49,475 bases of DNA from Flavicella sp964230805 (GCA_964230805.1 CAXRIA010000012.1:1-49475), one strand, 5' to 3'. Positions 7,629 to 17,068 are shown, counted from the stretch's first letter. Made by a program: numbers and translations. The notes: generated by a model from the sequence alone, not told the origin.

Positions 7629-9278
7629 ATGAAAAAATTATCATTTCTTTTCGGTTTCATTGCCTTTCAGATGACGATTCCCGCACAGGAAATTCCTTCC
7701 GAACTTGTGAGTCATTGTATTCATGATAGTTCTGCCTCTCAGCAAAGCAGTTATTCTATATCGGAATTTTCCTTATCTGAAATCGACAACTGCGGCAATA
7801 CATCGCCTTATTGGAATGACAATAGTTTGTATATTCCAACAGGACAAGAAGATGCAATTTATATCAAATTGAACTTAATTTTCTTGACAAAGCCTGATGG
7901 AACAGGCAATTTTGAAGCTGACAATCCAGAACACACCCAAGCCATTGATGACTTGATTGCCAAATGCAATCAAAAACTCAGACATTCATTTGACTATCCT
8001 CATGAAGGAAATCAAAATACAACCATTCAAGTGATTGCGAATAAAATATGGAAAGAGGACGAAGGTTGGGATTATGAGGTTACTGATTTTGATTTGAGTA
8101 GAAAGTGGTCAGAAGGCGGTTCTGCTTATTATATTAATTCAGAAATTTACCCTCCTAACCCAAATTATTATTACAAATACTTAGATGATGACCCAGAGAT
8201 TCCTTCAGATGGTATCAATCTTGTTTTTGTGAACAATGGAGCTATTTACGAAGACATGGTCGTGCAACAAAACCATGCCAATTATGAAGATCGAGAGAGA
8301 ACAGAAAGCACTTATGCTTCCGAGTTTCCTAGTAATACCGATTTGACAAAAAAGAATCATCAAATGTATCCCGATGTCTTTCTAAAATACTATTGGATGA
8401 AAAACATCATTCCGAACAACTTATACCCTTATCCATGGTCTGTAATCAGAAATTGGTTTATTGGAAGCGTTGGAGGACAAGTCGCACATGAAATGGGGCA
8501 TTCATTGCACTTATATCATCAAAGATCGGGCACATCAAACCCAACAAAAGGAATTTTAAATGGTGTTGGATTATCCAGTCATACTGACCCTAGACAAAAT
8601 ATTGGACGCATCTTAAAAGCAGCCTCCACTACTAGTATAAAGCAATATTTTACGCACGACTCAAACCACAATGTTGAGTTGAATATTTCGGAACATGAAC
8701 TTTGGGATCTAGATTTTAGAATTTATAAAGATGTTGTCATCGAAAACAACGCTTCTTTGACAACCACCTGCAACCTCATTTTTCCTCCTGAAAATAAAAT
8801 TATCATACGCGACGGTGGTAAGTTCGCTCTGAATCAGGGAACACTTCGTTCTGCAAACAATACTGCTTGGGAGGGAATCAAAATTGAAGGCAATGGCTTT
8901 TTAGAAATTTTACCTGGTACCGACATCACGCCACCTTTTTCAGCAGTTACGGGCTATACATACAACTCTGAATCAACTTCAATCGTCAATGAATTCAATA
9001 CTCTAAATCTCGACAATTACGCAACGGCAACCACCAAGTCCATTGCTGTTACTGTTTTCCCCAATCCGTTTAAAAACAAGTTTACCATAGAAATCGAAGC
9101 TGCACAATTGAATTCCAATCTGATCCTTAAAAACAGCAATCACGTTACTGTTTTAAATAAAGTGCTGACTAAAGAAATCACAGAATTCGATACAGCGCAT
9201 ATGAAGAAAGATATTTATTACCTATCTCTATGGCAAACTGGAACTGAAATATACTCCGAATTGATTTTGAAAAAATAA
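7629..9278 (+). CDS. Secreted zinc metallopeptidase (HExxHxxxxxH) with T9SS sorting domain
   Basis: A signal peptide (about residues 1-19, ending TIPAQ) is followed by a catalytic region. The extended zinc motif H287-E288-M-G-H291-SLHLY-H297 is the HExxHxxxxxH signature of metzincin-type peptidases such as the M43 group. I see no clear downstream methionine-turn. Residues about 375-440 (after the catalytic part) read like a beta-rich stalk. The C-terminus (from about residue 473: TVFPNPFKNKFTIEI, ending YSELILKK) is a type A T9SS sorting domain. The product should therefore leave through the SprA channel and be anchored or released. It is 4 bases from the genes on both sides. The precise peptidase family is uncertain. 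Confidence 0.85.
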   Translation: MKKLSFLFGFIAFQMTIPAQEIPSELVSHCIHDSSASQQSSYSISEFSLSEIDNCGNTSPYWNDNSLYIPTGQEDAIYIKLNLIFLTKPDGTGNFEADNPEHTQAIDDLIAKCNQKLRHSFDYPHEGNQNTTIQVIANKIWKEDEGWDYEVTDFDLSRKWSEGGSAYYINSEIYPPNPNYYYKYLDDDPEIPSDGINLVFVNNGAIYEDMVVQQNHANYEDRERTESTYASEFPSNTDLTKKNHQMYPDVFLKYYWMKNIIPNNLYPYPWSVIRNWFIGSVGGQVAHEMGHSLHLYHQRSGTSNPTKGILNGVGLSSHTDPRQNIGRILKAASTTSIKQYFTHDSNHNVELNISEHELWDLDFRIYKDVVIENNASLTTTCNLIFPPENKIIIRDGGKFALNQGTLRSANNTAWEGIKIEGNGFLEILPGTDITPPFSAVTGYTYNSESTSIVNEFNTLNLDNYATATTKSIAVTVFPNPFKNKFTIEIEAAQLNSNLILKNSNHVTVLNKVLTKEITEFDTAHMKKDIYYLSLWQTGTEIYSELILKK

Positions 9279-9282
9279 ATTC

Positions 9283-10158
9283 ATGAAGTCAAAAATTAGA
9301 ATCATAGTTTTTGTTTTGGGCAGTTTACAGCTCTCTTTTCTCTGTGCACAATCCCAACTTAGAGAGCCGACAATTACTGTTGTTGAGACAAAATCCGTAG
9401 TTTCTCAAAATGAGAACGACATTGGAGGAATCTATTCCAACAGCTATACGATTCAATACCAATATCCTTTAGACACTTGGTATGCTCCGGAAAGTTTGGA
9501 ACACCAAAACTTCCAAGAAATACGCATTGAGTTGATCGTCACAGATCTTGTGTTTTCCGAACCAACTTTAGCTCCTCCCAATTTCTCTTTGCCCATAATT
9601 GCTCGTGTTATCGTAAATTAACAAAAAACAAACTACAACCAAAATAGCGACCCCATTACTAGTTCTTTCTTTTTTGATAAAAATTTAATAGGCTCTGATT
9701 TTTTTGACTATATGAGTGGCTATGAAACAATGGAGTTTTATTTTCGAGTAAGAGCCATCTCCAAAAGCGATGCTGTATTGGACTCCAATGCCATAGGAAC
9801 TGAGAATTTAACAGATGCGATTCTTATAGACGAGTTCTGCCTCTTGCCCCTTTCCTTGTGTCCTGTGACTGAAAGAACATTAACGACTCGTTTAAGAACG
9901 TTGCATGTCTCTGACAGTCCTTCGAATACGTCTTTAGTCTTATCCCCAAACCCGGCAAATGATATGGTTAAAATAAAAAATGTAGGACTTGAAATTCAAC
10001 AAATCACCTTGTTTAATTCTTTGGGAAAACGAATCCTTGTGAAAACAACTGATTTTAACCATATCGATGTTTCTCAGTTATCTTCAGGAAACTACTTTTT
10101 ACTCTTGAAAACCAATGAGGGAATTGTTAAAAAACAACTGTACATACTTCGTAAATGA
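9283..10158 (+). pseudogene. T9SS cargo protein gene interrupted by an in-frame TAA
   Basis: A signal peptide (MKSKIRIIVFVLGSLQLSFL, ending CAQ) starts a frame that meets TAA at 9619-9621 after 112 residues. The very same frame stays open beyond the stop, through DPITSSFFFDKN, and ends in a typical type A sorting domain (VLSPNPANDMVKI to the last residues QLYILRK). Read through, the product would be about 290 residues. The two parts are therefore one gene with a single nonsense codon, not two genes. The start is 4 bases after the peptidase gene, and the end overlaps the next gene as ATGA. The N-terminal part matches no family I recognise. Readthrough or a base-calling error are the alternatives to true inactivation. 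Confidence 0.85.
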
Positions 10159-11856
10159 ATCGCTTTACAAAGAACTTAAGCTTCACTATTTTACTCACCC
10201 TTTTGGTATTGATCCCTAATTTTATTTTGGTGTTTGTAGGAGAAGATTCAATTACGGCAACTCCTCTAAAAAGTTTTGTTTTTTTAGTTTCTTGCTTTTC
10301 GTTCGTATTTGTGGGTTGCATTCTAATAAGACCCAAATACTATTTCTTATTTCTTTCCCCTATTGTCCTCATCCAATACTTGGAAGTCCTTCATATTTTT
10401 CTATTCAAAACCCCCACGTCTACTGGCGTTTTTATCGCTTTTCTTCAAACAAATTTTAATGAATCTCGTGAATTTTTAACGAGTCAATTTCAATTTTTAG
10501 GAATTGCATTGGCAACGCTTTTTCTTTATGGATTCCTTCTTTTAAAATTAGACACGTCTTTTTATTTTTCCCTTCAAAAAAAGCTAATTTCAGCAGTATT
10601 ATTCTCTTTTTTCCATTTGTTATTGTTGTCACGAGATTTTGTGATCATTAAAAAGACCTATCCCAGTCACAATACGAGACAAACCTTGGAATCGATTAAA
10701 TACTCCTTTCAGGTAAGGTCCAATAAAACCTTCCCTATCAATTCATTTTACAGAATAAATAGCTATCTCAAATACATAGATGAGCATAAAAACTACACAC
10801 AAAACATAAAACATTTTTCTTTTGATTCCATCGTAAAAGACACACTTCAAACTCCAGAAACCATTGTATTAGTTATCGGAGAATCCGCTAGATCAGACCA
10901 TTTTGGAATAAATGGATACAAAAAAAATACAACTCCCAATCTAGGACACTATTGAAAACATCTTATCTTTTAAAAACACCTATTCACCCTCAAATTTAAC
11001 ACAACCATCATTGAGCTTTATGCTTTCAAGAGCAACGCCGTTAAAAAAAGCGATTATGAATCATGAGCCCTCTTTTATACGAGCATTTAAGGAACAAGGA
11101 TTTCAAGTTTATTGGATTTCCAACCAAGACTACGAACCTAGCCATCCAACAAATTTTTATTCCAAAGAATCTGACTCTTTGATCCTAAACAAACTAAGTA
11201 TGGATACTAGAAAAACAACTGATTTAATTTTAGTAAATCAATTTTCAAGTCTTTTAAAAAACACTAGAAACTATAAAAAAAGATTGTTCATCATACACAC
11301 TTTGGGCAGCCATTTCAGATATAATTACAGATACAGCCAAGATTTTGAAAAATTCACCCCTTGCATTGACAACAATTTTCGTCTTACTAGTATTCAACTA
11401 TCCAACAAAAGGGCGCTCATCAATAGTTATGATAATTCGATTTTGTACACAGACATGATTGTTTCTCAATGCATCAAAGAGTTGGATAAAGACAAAAGAA
11501 AAAATGCCCTGGTGTACGTATCCGACCATGGAGAAAATTTATTTGACAATGATAAAAAACACGTGTTACACGGCAATACAATTCCTACAACATTCGAGCT
11601 CCACGTACCTCTGATTCTCTGGCTATCTGCATCCTACAAAAAAACATATCGAAATAAATACAATACTCTAAAAACAAATCAAAACAAAATATTCTCAAGT
11701 GCCAACCTTCCCTACTTAATGTGGGAAATCGGAAACTTGTCTATTTGCGAAAACAACAATACTAAGAATATAGGAAGTCCAAATTATTCAGAACTAGACA
11801 CCATTTATGCTTTCAATCAAAAAATTTACAAATACCCTGTACATCAACTAAATTGA
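10155..11856 (+). pseudogene. Frameshifted membrane phosphoethanolamine transferase-like (sulfatase fold) gene
   Basis: The first part (10155-10955) has about five membrane helices, then a linker and the metal-binding motif VIGESARSDHFGINGY, with E243 as the likely ligand. It ends abruptly after TTPNL. The second part, one frame over and open from 10945, supplies the rest: LTQPSLSFMLS with the expected nucleophile threonine, YVSDHGE with the metal pair, and HGNTIPTTFELHVPLILW. This is the order found in EptA/MCR-type lipid A phosphoethanolamine transferases. Removing one base in ctaggacact (10941-10950) joins PNL to DTIENI and gives about 566 residues. The break separates the metal ligand from the nucleophile, so neither piece should be active. 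The start overlaps the previous gene by ATGA. Confidence 0.85.
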
Positions 11857-12070
11857 GGAATTGAAATTCTCAAAATCCATAAAATATTTCCATGAAGATC
11901 AAGCTATATAAAACAAGACCCTTTTAAAGAGCTACTCAAAAACAGAAATCCTATCGTACGAAGGCTTTTATGGAAAATCTTTTCTGTATAAAATCTTCCA
12001 TTGAAAGATTCACTTTTGGCCTTCTTTAATTCAGGTACAATTCATACATTTAACTTTTGAATTGAAGTAA

Positions 12071-13306
12071 ATGTTGCGAAAAAAGTCCTTATTTCTAATC
12101 CTTGCCTCATTGTGTTTGCTGACGCGGAGCTTTGCCCAAAATTTTACGGCCAGCTTTATCAAAACGGTGACCACCCAGTCCACGCTTCACAAGGAGCAAA
12201 CGTCCATTTTTCCATTGGGAAGTGCCTTTCTATTTTCTTTTGACGACTTGGAAGCGGATCAAAAAACCTACTATTACAAAATTGAACATTGCAACTACGA
12301 CTGGGAAATCAGTTCTTTAAACCCATCCGAATATATCGAAGGAAGCCATGAATTTGAAATTTTTAATTTCGAGAATTCTTTCAATACGCTTCAAGGCTAT
12401 ACCCACTATTCTTTTCAAATACCAAACCAAAATACGCGCATCAAAATCAGCGGTCATTTTTTGGTCACTGTCTACAACGAGTTCGATGAAATTTGCATCC
12501 AACGAAGAATTGTGCTCCATGAAAACCTTGTCAATATCAGCGCTCAAATTGTTCGTGATCGGAATTTGGAAAATCTGGATACGAAGCAAGTGGTTCATTT
12601 TTCTGTTTACCACCCCTTGCTCCGCATAAACAATCCTAGACAGGAACTCAATGTGGTTGTTTTACAAAACCAGGATTGGAATTTTTCAAAGAAAAACCTG
12701 CAACCTCAATTCTACAAAAAAGACGAACTTGTGTACAACTACAACGAAGCTACGAGTTTCTTTGGAGGCAACGAATTTTTAAATTTCGACACCAAAGATA
12801 TCAACGGAAATCATGTGAGCATTGCGCAAACCTACTCAGAAAATATTGTGCATCATCTACTGTATCCAACGCAAGCTCGAGCCCACCAACCCTATACGCT
12901 CGCGCCGGACATCAATGGCGGTTTTGCCATACGAACCATCAATGAAAACAATCCCTATACAGAAGGGGATTATAGCTGGGTACATTTCACCCTACAAAAC
13001 AACCATGATGAATGGTCGAACAAAGAATTGTACGTCTATGGGGCTTTTAACAATTATGCATTGACCGAAGAAAATAAAATGTACTACAACGAAAATCGCG
13101 ATTCCTATGAGGCCGCCATTTTATTCAAACAAGGGTTTTACAATTACTGCTTTGCAAGTGAAACCGAGACCCTCGAGAAAAAAAGTGTTGATGGTTCTTT
13201 CTTTACGACAGAAAATCAATACACCATTTTAATTTACCACCACCCTTTTGGACAACGTATTGGCAGGATTGTTGGAGCGACTTCTGTTTTTTCAAAGAAA
13301 ATTTAA
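12071..13306 (+). CDS. T9SS plug-type protein (DUF5103)
   Basis: A signal peptide (about residues 1-22, ending SFAQ) leads into a beta-rich 411-residue protein. Features recognised as DUF5103 include FDDLEADQKTYYYKIEHCNY, WEISSLNPSEYIEG and GAFNNYALTEENKMYYN. Proteins of this family have been reported as the Plug that closes the SprA translocon from the periplasmic side; that role is inferred from family resemblance. sprA itself lies 10 kb away in this window. The next gene is apaG. The 214 bases upstream (11857-12070) hold no other gene and no strong promoter. Confidence 0.75.
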   Translation: MLRKKSLFLILASLCLLTRSFAQNFTASFIKTVTTQSTLHKEQTSIFPLGSAFLFSFDDLEADQKTYYYKIEHCNYDWEISSLNPSEYIEGSHEFEIFNFENSFNTLQGYTHYSFQIPNQNTRIKISGHFLVTVYNEFDEICIQRRIVLHENLVNISAQIVRDRNLENLDTKQVVHFSVYHPLLRINNPRQELNVVVLQNQDWNFSKKNLQPQFYKKDELVYNYNEATSFFGGNEFLNFDTKDINGNHVSIAQTYSENIVHHLLYPTQARAHQPYTLAPDINGGFAIRTINENNPYTEGDYSWVHFTLQNNHDEWSNKELYVYGAFNNYALTEENKMYYNENRDSYEAAILFKQGFYNYCFASETETLEKKSVDGSFFTTENQYTILIYHHPFGQRIGRIVGATSVFSKKI

Positions 13307-13333
13307 AATCACATCTCTCCAAAAACATTTTTG

Positions 13334-13341
13334 TATCTTTG
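13334..13341 (+). promoter_or_regulatory. Possible apaG -7 box
   Basis: TATCTTTG lies 23 bases before the preferred GTG start of apaG, in the gap after the plug gene. There is no good -33 element, so this is only a candidate internal promoter. Confidence 0.3.
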
Positions 13342-13364
13342 ATTTAGAACCAATCCAATCGCAG

Positions 13365-13751
13365 GTGATTCAGAAAATAACCAAAGGCATCAAAGTTTCC
13401 GTTGAAACGAACTACGAAGGAATTCATGTGCGCAATGACATTACGCATTATGCGTTTAGCTATTTTATAACCATCGAAAACCAAAGCCTTGACATCGTGC
13501 AATTGGTTTCTCGTAAATGGGAGATCTTTGATTCTCTAAACAATAAAGAAATTGTCATTGGTGACGGCGTCGTAGGACAAATTCCAATTCTAGAACCTCA
13601 AGAAAAATACACGTATCGTTCCAACTGTTTTTTAGAGTCATCAGTAGGCTCGATGAAAGGCTACTTTAACATGATCAATTTCACGAGCAAAACGCAATTT
13701 AAGGTACACATCCCAACCTTTCAACTGGTGGTAAAGGAAGTATTGAACTAA
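13365..13751 (+). CDS. apaG: ApaG family protein
   Basis: This 128-residue protein has the compact beta-sandwich ApaG sequence: KITKGIKVSVETNYEG, then VQLVSRKWEIFDS, GVVGQIPILEP and GSMKGYFNM. ApaG is linked to Co2+/Mg2+ resistance in enterobacteria, but its biochemical role is unsettled. The frame is open from 13248, overlapping the plug gene by 59 bases. The GTG at 13365 is preferred because it gives the family length, places the conserved KxTKGI motif at the N-terminus and removes the overlap. The end is only 7 bases from the stop of the convergent gene. Confidence 0.88.
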   Translation: MIQKITKGIKVSVETNYEGIHVRNDITHYAFSYFITIENQSLDIVQLVSRKWEIFDSLNNKEIVIGDGVVGQIPILEPQEKYTYRSNCFLESSVGSMKGYFNMINFTSKTQFKVHIPTFQLVVKEVLN

Positions 13752-13758
13752 AAAATTC

Positions 13759-14754
13759 CTATTCTTCGGAAATTCTCTGAAAAACATAGATTTTGTCCTT
13801 TTGACGAACCCTGCATAGACTGCAGTGAGAACCGTGTAAAAAAACATACGGCTTTTCGAGTTCAAAGCCACTCTTATTGATGGCAAACAAGGCTCTTACA
13901 TGCACTTCCCCTTGCCCTCCTTTTCGTGAAATAAGATACTTGTTTTCGACACGCTTTTCCAACTCAAACCACGCACCCGATCCAATGCCACTCAACCACT
14001 GTGCTCGCGAGGAATTGTAAAATTCTTGGTCTGGCAAAAGAGTTCCATATTCTTGGTTTTTTTGAGGCACCTTTCTTAAAAAATAATTCTTGAGTTCATT
14101 GAAAATGGATTTGTAGCTATAGCTTTTTACCTTTTGATGATGCACTTCAAACATCCTATCTTCCGTTTTTCCGTAAATTGCATTGCCCAGAGGACTGGGT
14201 GTAAAAAACAGCGGGCGTCGAAGTTTTTTTCTAGGCTCATGATTGTTCGACGCATGGCACAATACATCCGATACAAATCTTGCACAATTGCTACCGTTTT
14301 TCAAAAATGCACCGTAAGGAATCTCTCCTTTGTTTTGGTATCTTGCAATAAAATGGAACGCCTTGTCATAATCTATTTGCGCATTTACACTCGCGATCAT
14401 CTTCCCTTCCCCATGTGTTTTTTCCGGGTGATTTTCTAGAAACAATAGGATTTCTTCTAGGTTTGCAATGGAATCGTTCTTACACACTGCTTTTATGGGA
14501 ATTGCCACCTCACAGTCTGTATTTTCACTTCGAACTCGCCCCATACCTTCCGAGGTGACATACCTCCCAAAATCAAAGTAATGGATCGTACCGGTGTTTT
14601 TTGAGATCAACAACAGCGCCGCGTGACCTGCCATTATTCTCTGGTTTCCACCAATACCAAACAAGGGCCACAATTTGCTGAACATTTCATGGGCGGCCGT
14701 TTGCACCACCGTTTCGGGATAGGCTAAAACAACTATAAAACCTGTATTTTGCAT
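13759..14754 (-). CDS. DUF6695-like protein, possible permuted papain fold
   Basis: This 331-residue protein has no signal peptide or membrane helix. From memory it resembles the flavobacterial DUF6695 family. The N-terminal half has MAGHAALLLISKNTGTIHYF (H44) and later KNGSNCARFVSDVL (C157). A histidine before a strand and a cysteine at the start of a helix, in that order, is the layout of permuted papain folds (LRAT, YiiX and PPPDE-like proteins), so a thiol hydrolase or acyltransferase is possible. The C-terminal end has a cluster H307, H310, C311, C314 (HGSHCSLCRV) that might bind metal. It is 23 bases after the NRDE gene and probably co-transcribed with it. The substrate is unknown. Confidence 0.65.
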   Translation of the reverse strand: MQNTGFIVVLAYPETVVQTAAHEMFSKLWPLFGIGGNQRIMAGHAALLLISKNTGTIHYFDFGRYVTSEGMGRVRSENTDCEVAIPIKAVCKNDSIANLEEILLFLENHPEKTHGEGKMIASVNAQIDYDKAFHFIARYQNKGEIPYGAFLKNGSNCARFVSDVLCHASNNHEPRKKLRRPLFFTPSPLGNAIYGKTEDRMFEVHHQKVKSYSYKSIFNELKNYFLRKVPQKNQEYGTLLPDQEFYNSSRAQWLSGIGSGAWFELEKRVENKYLISRKGGQGEVHVRALFAINKSGFELEKPYVFLHGSHCSLCRVRQKDKIYVFQRISEE

Positions 14755-14777
14755 AGGATCTGAAACAGAATTAAAAC

Positions 14778-15482
14778 TCAGAAAGATCCAGAATATTGTT
14801 CTCCTGTTAAGAGATCTTTGTGAAACATCGTTACACTTTCCTGAGTTTTTTCTATCGATGTTATGCTCCGTGTTTCTACGTTTGTTCTCTTCATCTTAAT
14901 GGCCCTCTCTTTGTCTCCAAGCGTATCATTTGAATGAAATTCTAAAATTTTTTCTTGGGAAGGAAAGGCGTGTTCTTTTTTAAAATTTGCAAACCACTGT
15001 TCTCGTTCTTTTTTCATGGCAGCATTGTACAGGGTTGAGGAAGACCAAATTTTTGATTGATGGGATAAAATATTGATATGTTTCTGAGCACCGTCCCAAA
15101 CCAACTCCATACAGATAGGTAAAAACGACCAATCGACAGCAAGCATTGTAAAAGGCTCTACTCCTTCAAGAGGCATGTCTTCAATGGCCCACTTCACCTC
15201 ATCTGCTTTTAAAACATCTTTCACGACCAAACCTCGACTGTATTTGTAATCTTTGGTTGGGTGGTGTTTTTCCCATCCGCCATTCATCAAACAAACCAAA
15301 CGCTCCGTTTCTGCAACAGCAATCCAAGTTCCCCCTGCTTTTTTATCCTTAGGATACCATTGCTTGACTCCATTTTCTATATAAAAATCAGGAGGTAACG
15401 TTTCTCTATTCGGTTGTTCATCTCTATTAAAGGTCAATATAAAATCGCCATTTTCTTTTGGAAAAAAAGTAACCGTACACAT
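14778..15482 (-). CDS. NRDE (TANGO2-like) family protein
   Basis: The protein starts MCTVTFFPKENGDFILTFNRDE, matching the NRDE/TANGO2 family: a cysteine directly after the initiator methionine and the NRDE motif near residue 20. The family has an Ntn-hydrolase-like layout in which Cys2 could be the catalytic residue after methionine removal. The molecular role in bacteria is not established; eukaryotic TANGO2 is linked to lipid or haem handling. GGTWIAVAETERLVCLMNGG is also typical. Length is 234 residues. It heads a two-gene unit with the DUF6695-like gene. Confidence 0.88.
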   Translation of the reverse strand: MCTVTFFPKENGDFILTFNRDEQPNRETLPPDFYIENGVKQWYPKDKKAGGTWIAVAETERLVCLMNGGWEKHHPTKDYKYSRGLVVKDVLKADEVKWAIEDMPLEGVEPFTMLAVDWSFLPICMELVWDGAQKHINILSHQSKIWSSSTLYNAAMKKEREQWFANFKKEHAFPSQEKILEFHSNDTLGDKERAIKMKRTNVETRSITSIEKTQESVTMFHKDLLTGEQYSGSF

Positions 15483-15624
15483 ATTTTTTTGTTTTTTAAC
15501 GTGATTGTTTGTTCAATCGAATTGGGTTCCGAGAATTGCCATTTGTCTCGAAAAACAGCCATTCCTGACAAACCTTGAAATGATTTCACCAAAAATAGGA
15601 AATCTATAAAAGCAGGAAGTAAAG

Positions 15625-15657
15625 TTTCAAAAAGAAATAAGGAATAAGTACCTTTGC
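15625..15657 (+). promoter_or_regulatory. pabB promoter
   Basis: TACCTTTGC (15649-15657) is a strong -7 match. TTTC (15625-15628), 20 bases upstream, is an acceptable -33 element. Transcription would begin near 15664, about 48 bases before the pabB ATG. pabB, tilS and the dsbD-like gene follow on the same strand. Confidence 0.6.
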
Positions 15658-15711
15658 GTTTCAGAAATTCAAACCAACTTTTCAATTTCAACCATTTTGT
15701 AGATCTGACAA

Positions 15712-17007
15712 ATGCCAAGAATAGAGCAACAATTTCATATTTCTGACACAGAAAAATTCAAATCAAATGCACTGCATTGGGGTCAAAATTACAACACCAT
15801 TCTTTGGCTAGACTCGAATCAGCACAAAGAAAAACACAGTCAATACGATGCCATCATTGCCTTAGGGCAAGAACAATCAATTTGCTGTTCCTATCTTCAT
15901 TCTTTTGAAAAACTCAAAAAATTTCAAACTAAAATTCAAGACTACTGTTTTGGATTCTTGGGGTACGACCTCAAAAATGATATCGAAAACTTAAGTTCTC
16001 AAAATCACGATGGTTTGGAATTCCCTGATTTGTTTTTTTTTCAGCCTCAAAAATTGATTTTCATCGCAAAAGGAAAAGCAATTTTCAAATATTTGGACAA
16101 CCAAAATGAAAAAATAGCAACCGATTTTGAAGCGATTGTAAACCACAAAACAAGGCATTTTAACACAACAAAAAAGAAGCTTACTTTAAAACCACGTATT
16201 CAAAAAGAAGCCTACTTGGAGAAGGTGCGTTCCATACTGAATCACATTCATCGTGGCGATATTTACGAAGCTAATTTTTGTCAAGAATTTTACGCTGAAA
16301 ATTCAGAGATTCAGCCGCTCGAGGTGTACAAAAATTTGAATCAAATATCGCAGCCCCCTTTCGCAACCTTTCTCAAATTTGACAGCAATTTTTTACTTTC
16401 TGCTTCCCCAGAAAGGTATTTGAAAAAAAATGGACGTCATATTCTTTCGCAACCCATCAAAGGTACGGCCAGAAGATCTTTACAACCTCAAAAGGACCTC
16501 GCTCTGAAGGAAGCGTTAAAAAAGGACCCCAAAGAAAGAGCTGAAAATATCATGATTGTAGACCTCGTTCGAAATGATCTTTCTCGAATTGCAATCAAAG
16601 GAAGCGTACAAGTGGAGGAGCTCTGTGAGGTTTACAGCTTTGAACAAGTACACCAGATGATTTCGTCCATTGTTTCCGAAATTCCAGAAAACATACACCC
16701 TGTAGACATCATTAAAAACAGTTACCCCATGGGAAGCATGACAGGGGCTCCAAAAGTAAAGGCGATGAAAATCATTGAAAAACACGAGGAGACCAAACGA
16801 AGCTTGTACTCCGGAGCAGTCGGATATTTTACCCCTGACGGAAATTTTGATTTCAATGTGATTATCAGAAGTATTTTGTACAACCAAAAAAACAAATACA
16901 TTTCTTGTTCGGTGGGAAGTGCGATCACTTCCTTATCTCTTCCTGAAAAAGAATTGGAAGAGTGCCTCTTAAAAGCAAAAGCGATGAGAGAGGTATTGCT
17001 TTCGTAA
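15712..17007 (+). CDS. pabB: Aminodeoxychorismate synthase component I
   Basis: This chorismate-utilising enzyme makes 4-amino-4-deoxychorismate for folate synthesis. The C-terminal chorismate-binding domain shows PIKGTARR with K250; the PIKGT form is typical of PabB rather than TrpE. It also shows ERAENIMIVDLVRNDLSR and SYPMGSMTGAPKVKAM. The protein is 431 residues with no fused glutaminase or lyase domain. The partner folate gene folC lies at 34.4 kb in this window but is not linked. The nearest downstream gene is tilS, after 61 bases. Confidence 0.92.
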   Translation: MPRIEQQFHISDTEKFKSNALHWGQNYNTILWLDSNQHKEKHSQYDAIIALGQEQSICCSYLHSFEKLKKFQTKIQDYCFGFLGYDLKNDIENLSSQNHDGLEFPDLFFFQPQKLIFIAKGKAIFKYLDNQNEKIATDFEAIVNHKTRHFNTTKKKLTLKPRIQKEAYLEKVRSILNHIHRGDIYEANFCQEFYAENSEIQPLEVYKNLNQISQPPFATFLKFDSNFLLSASPERYLKKNGRHILSQPIKGTARRSLQPQKDLALKEALKKDPKERAENIMIVDLVRNDLSRIAIKGSVQVEELCEVYSFEQVHQMISSIVSEIPENIHPVDIIKNSYPMGSMTGAPKVKAMKIIEKHEETKRSLYSGAVGYFTPDGNFDFNVIIRSILYNQKNKYISCSVGSAITSLSLPEKELEECLLKAKAMREVLLS

Positions 17008-17029
17008 TCAGAGATAAGGCTGAATTGAG

Positions 17030-17037
17030 TATCTTTG
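17030..17037 (+). promoter_or_regulatory. Possible tilS -7 box
   Basis: TATCTTTG lies 31 bases before the tilS GTG, in the short gap after pabB. No convincing -33 element was found at 17-20 bases, so it may only supplement readthrough from pabB. Confidence 0.3.
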
Positions 17038-17068
17038 ATGCAGACGAAAATCCATAAAATTTTATCCC

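Noticed and set aside
13248..13364. Longer N-terminus for ApaG
   Set aside because: It would overlap the plug gene by 59 bases and add about 39 residues absent from the family; the GTG at 13365 gives the usual length.
15434..15718. 94-residue minus-strand frame with a hydrophobic stretch upstream of the NRDE gene
   Set aside because: It overlaps the well-supported start of the NRDE gene in another frame and covers the pabB promoter.
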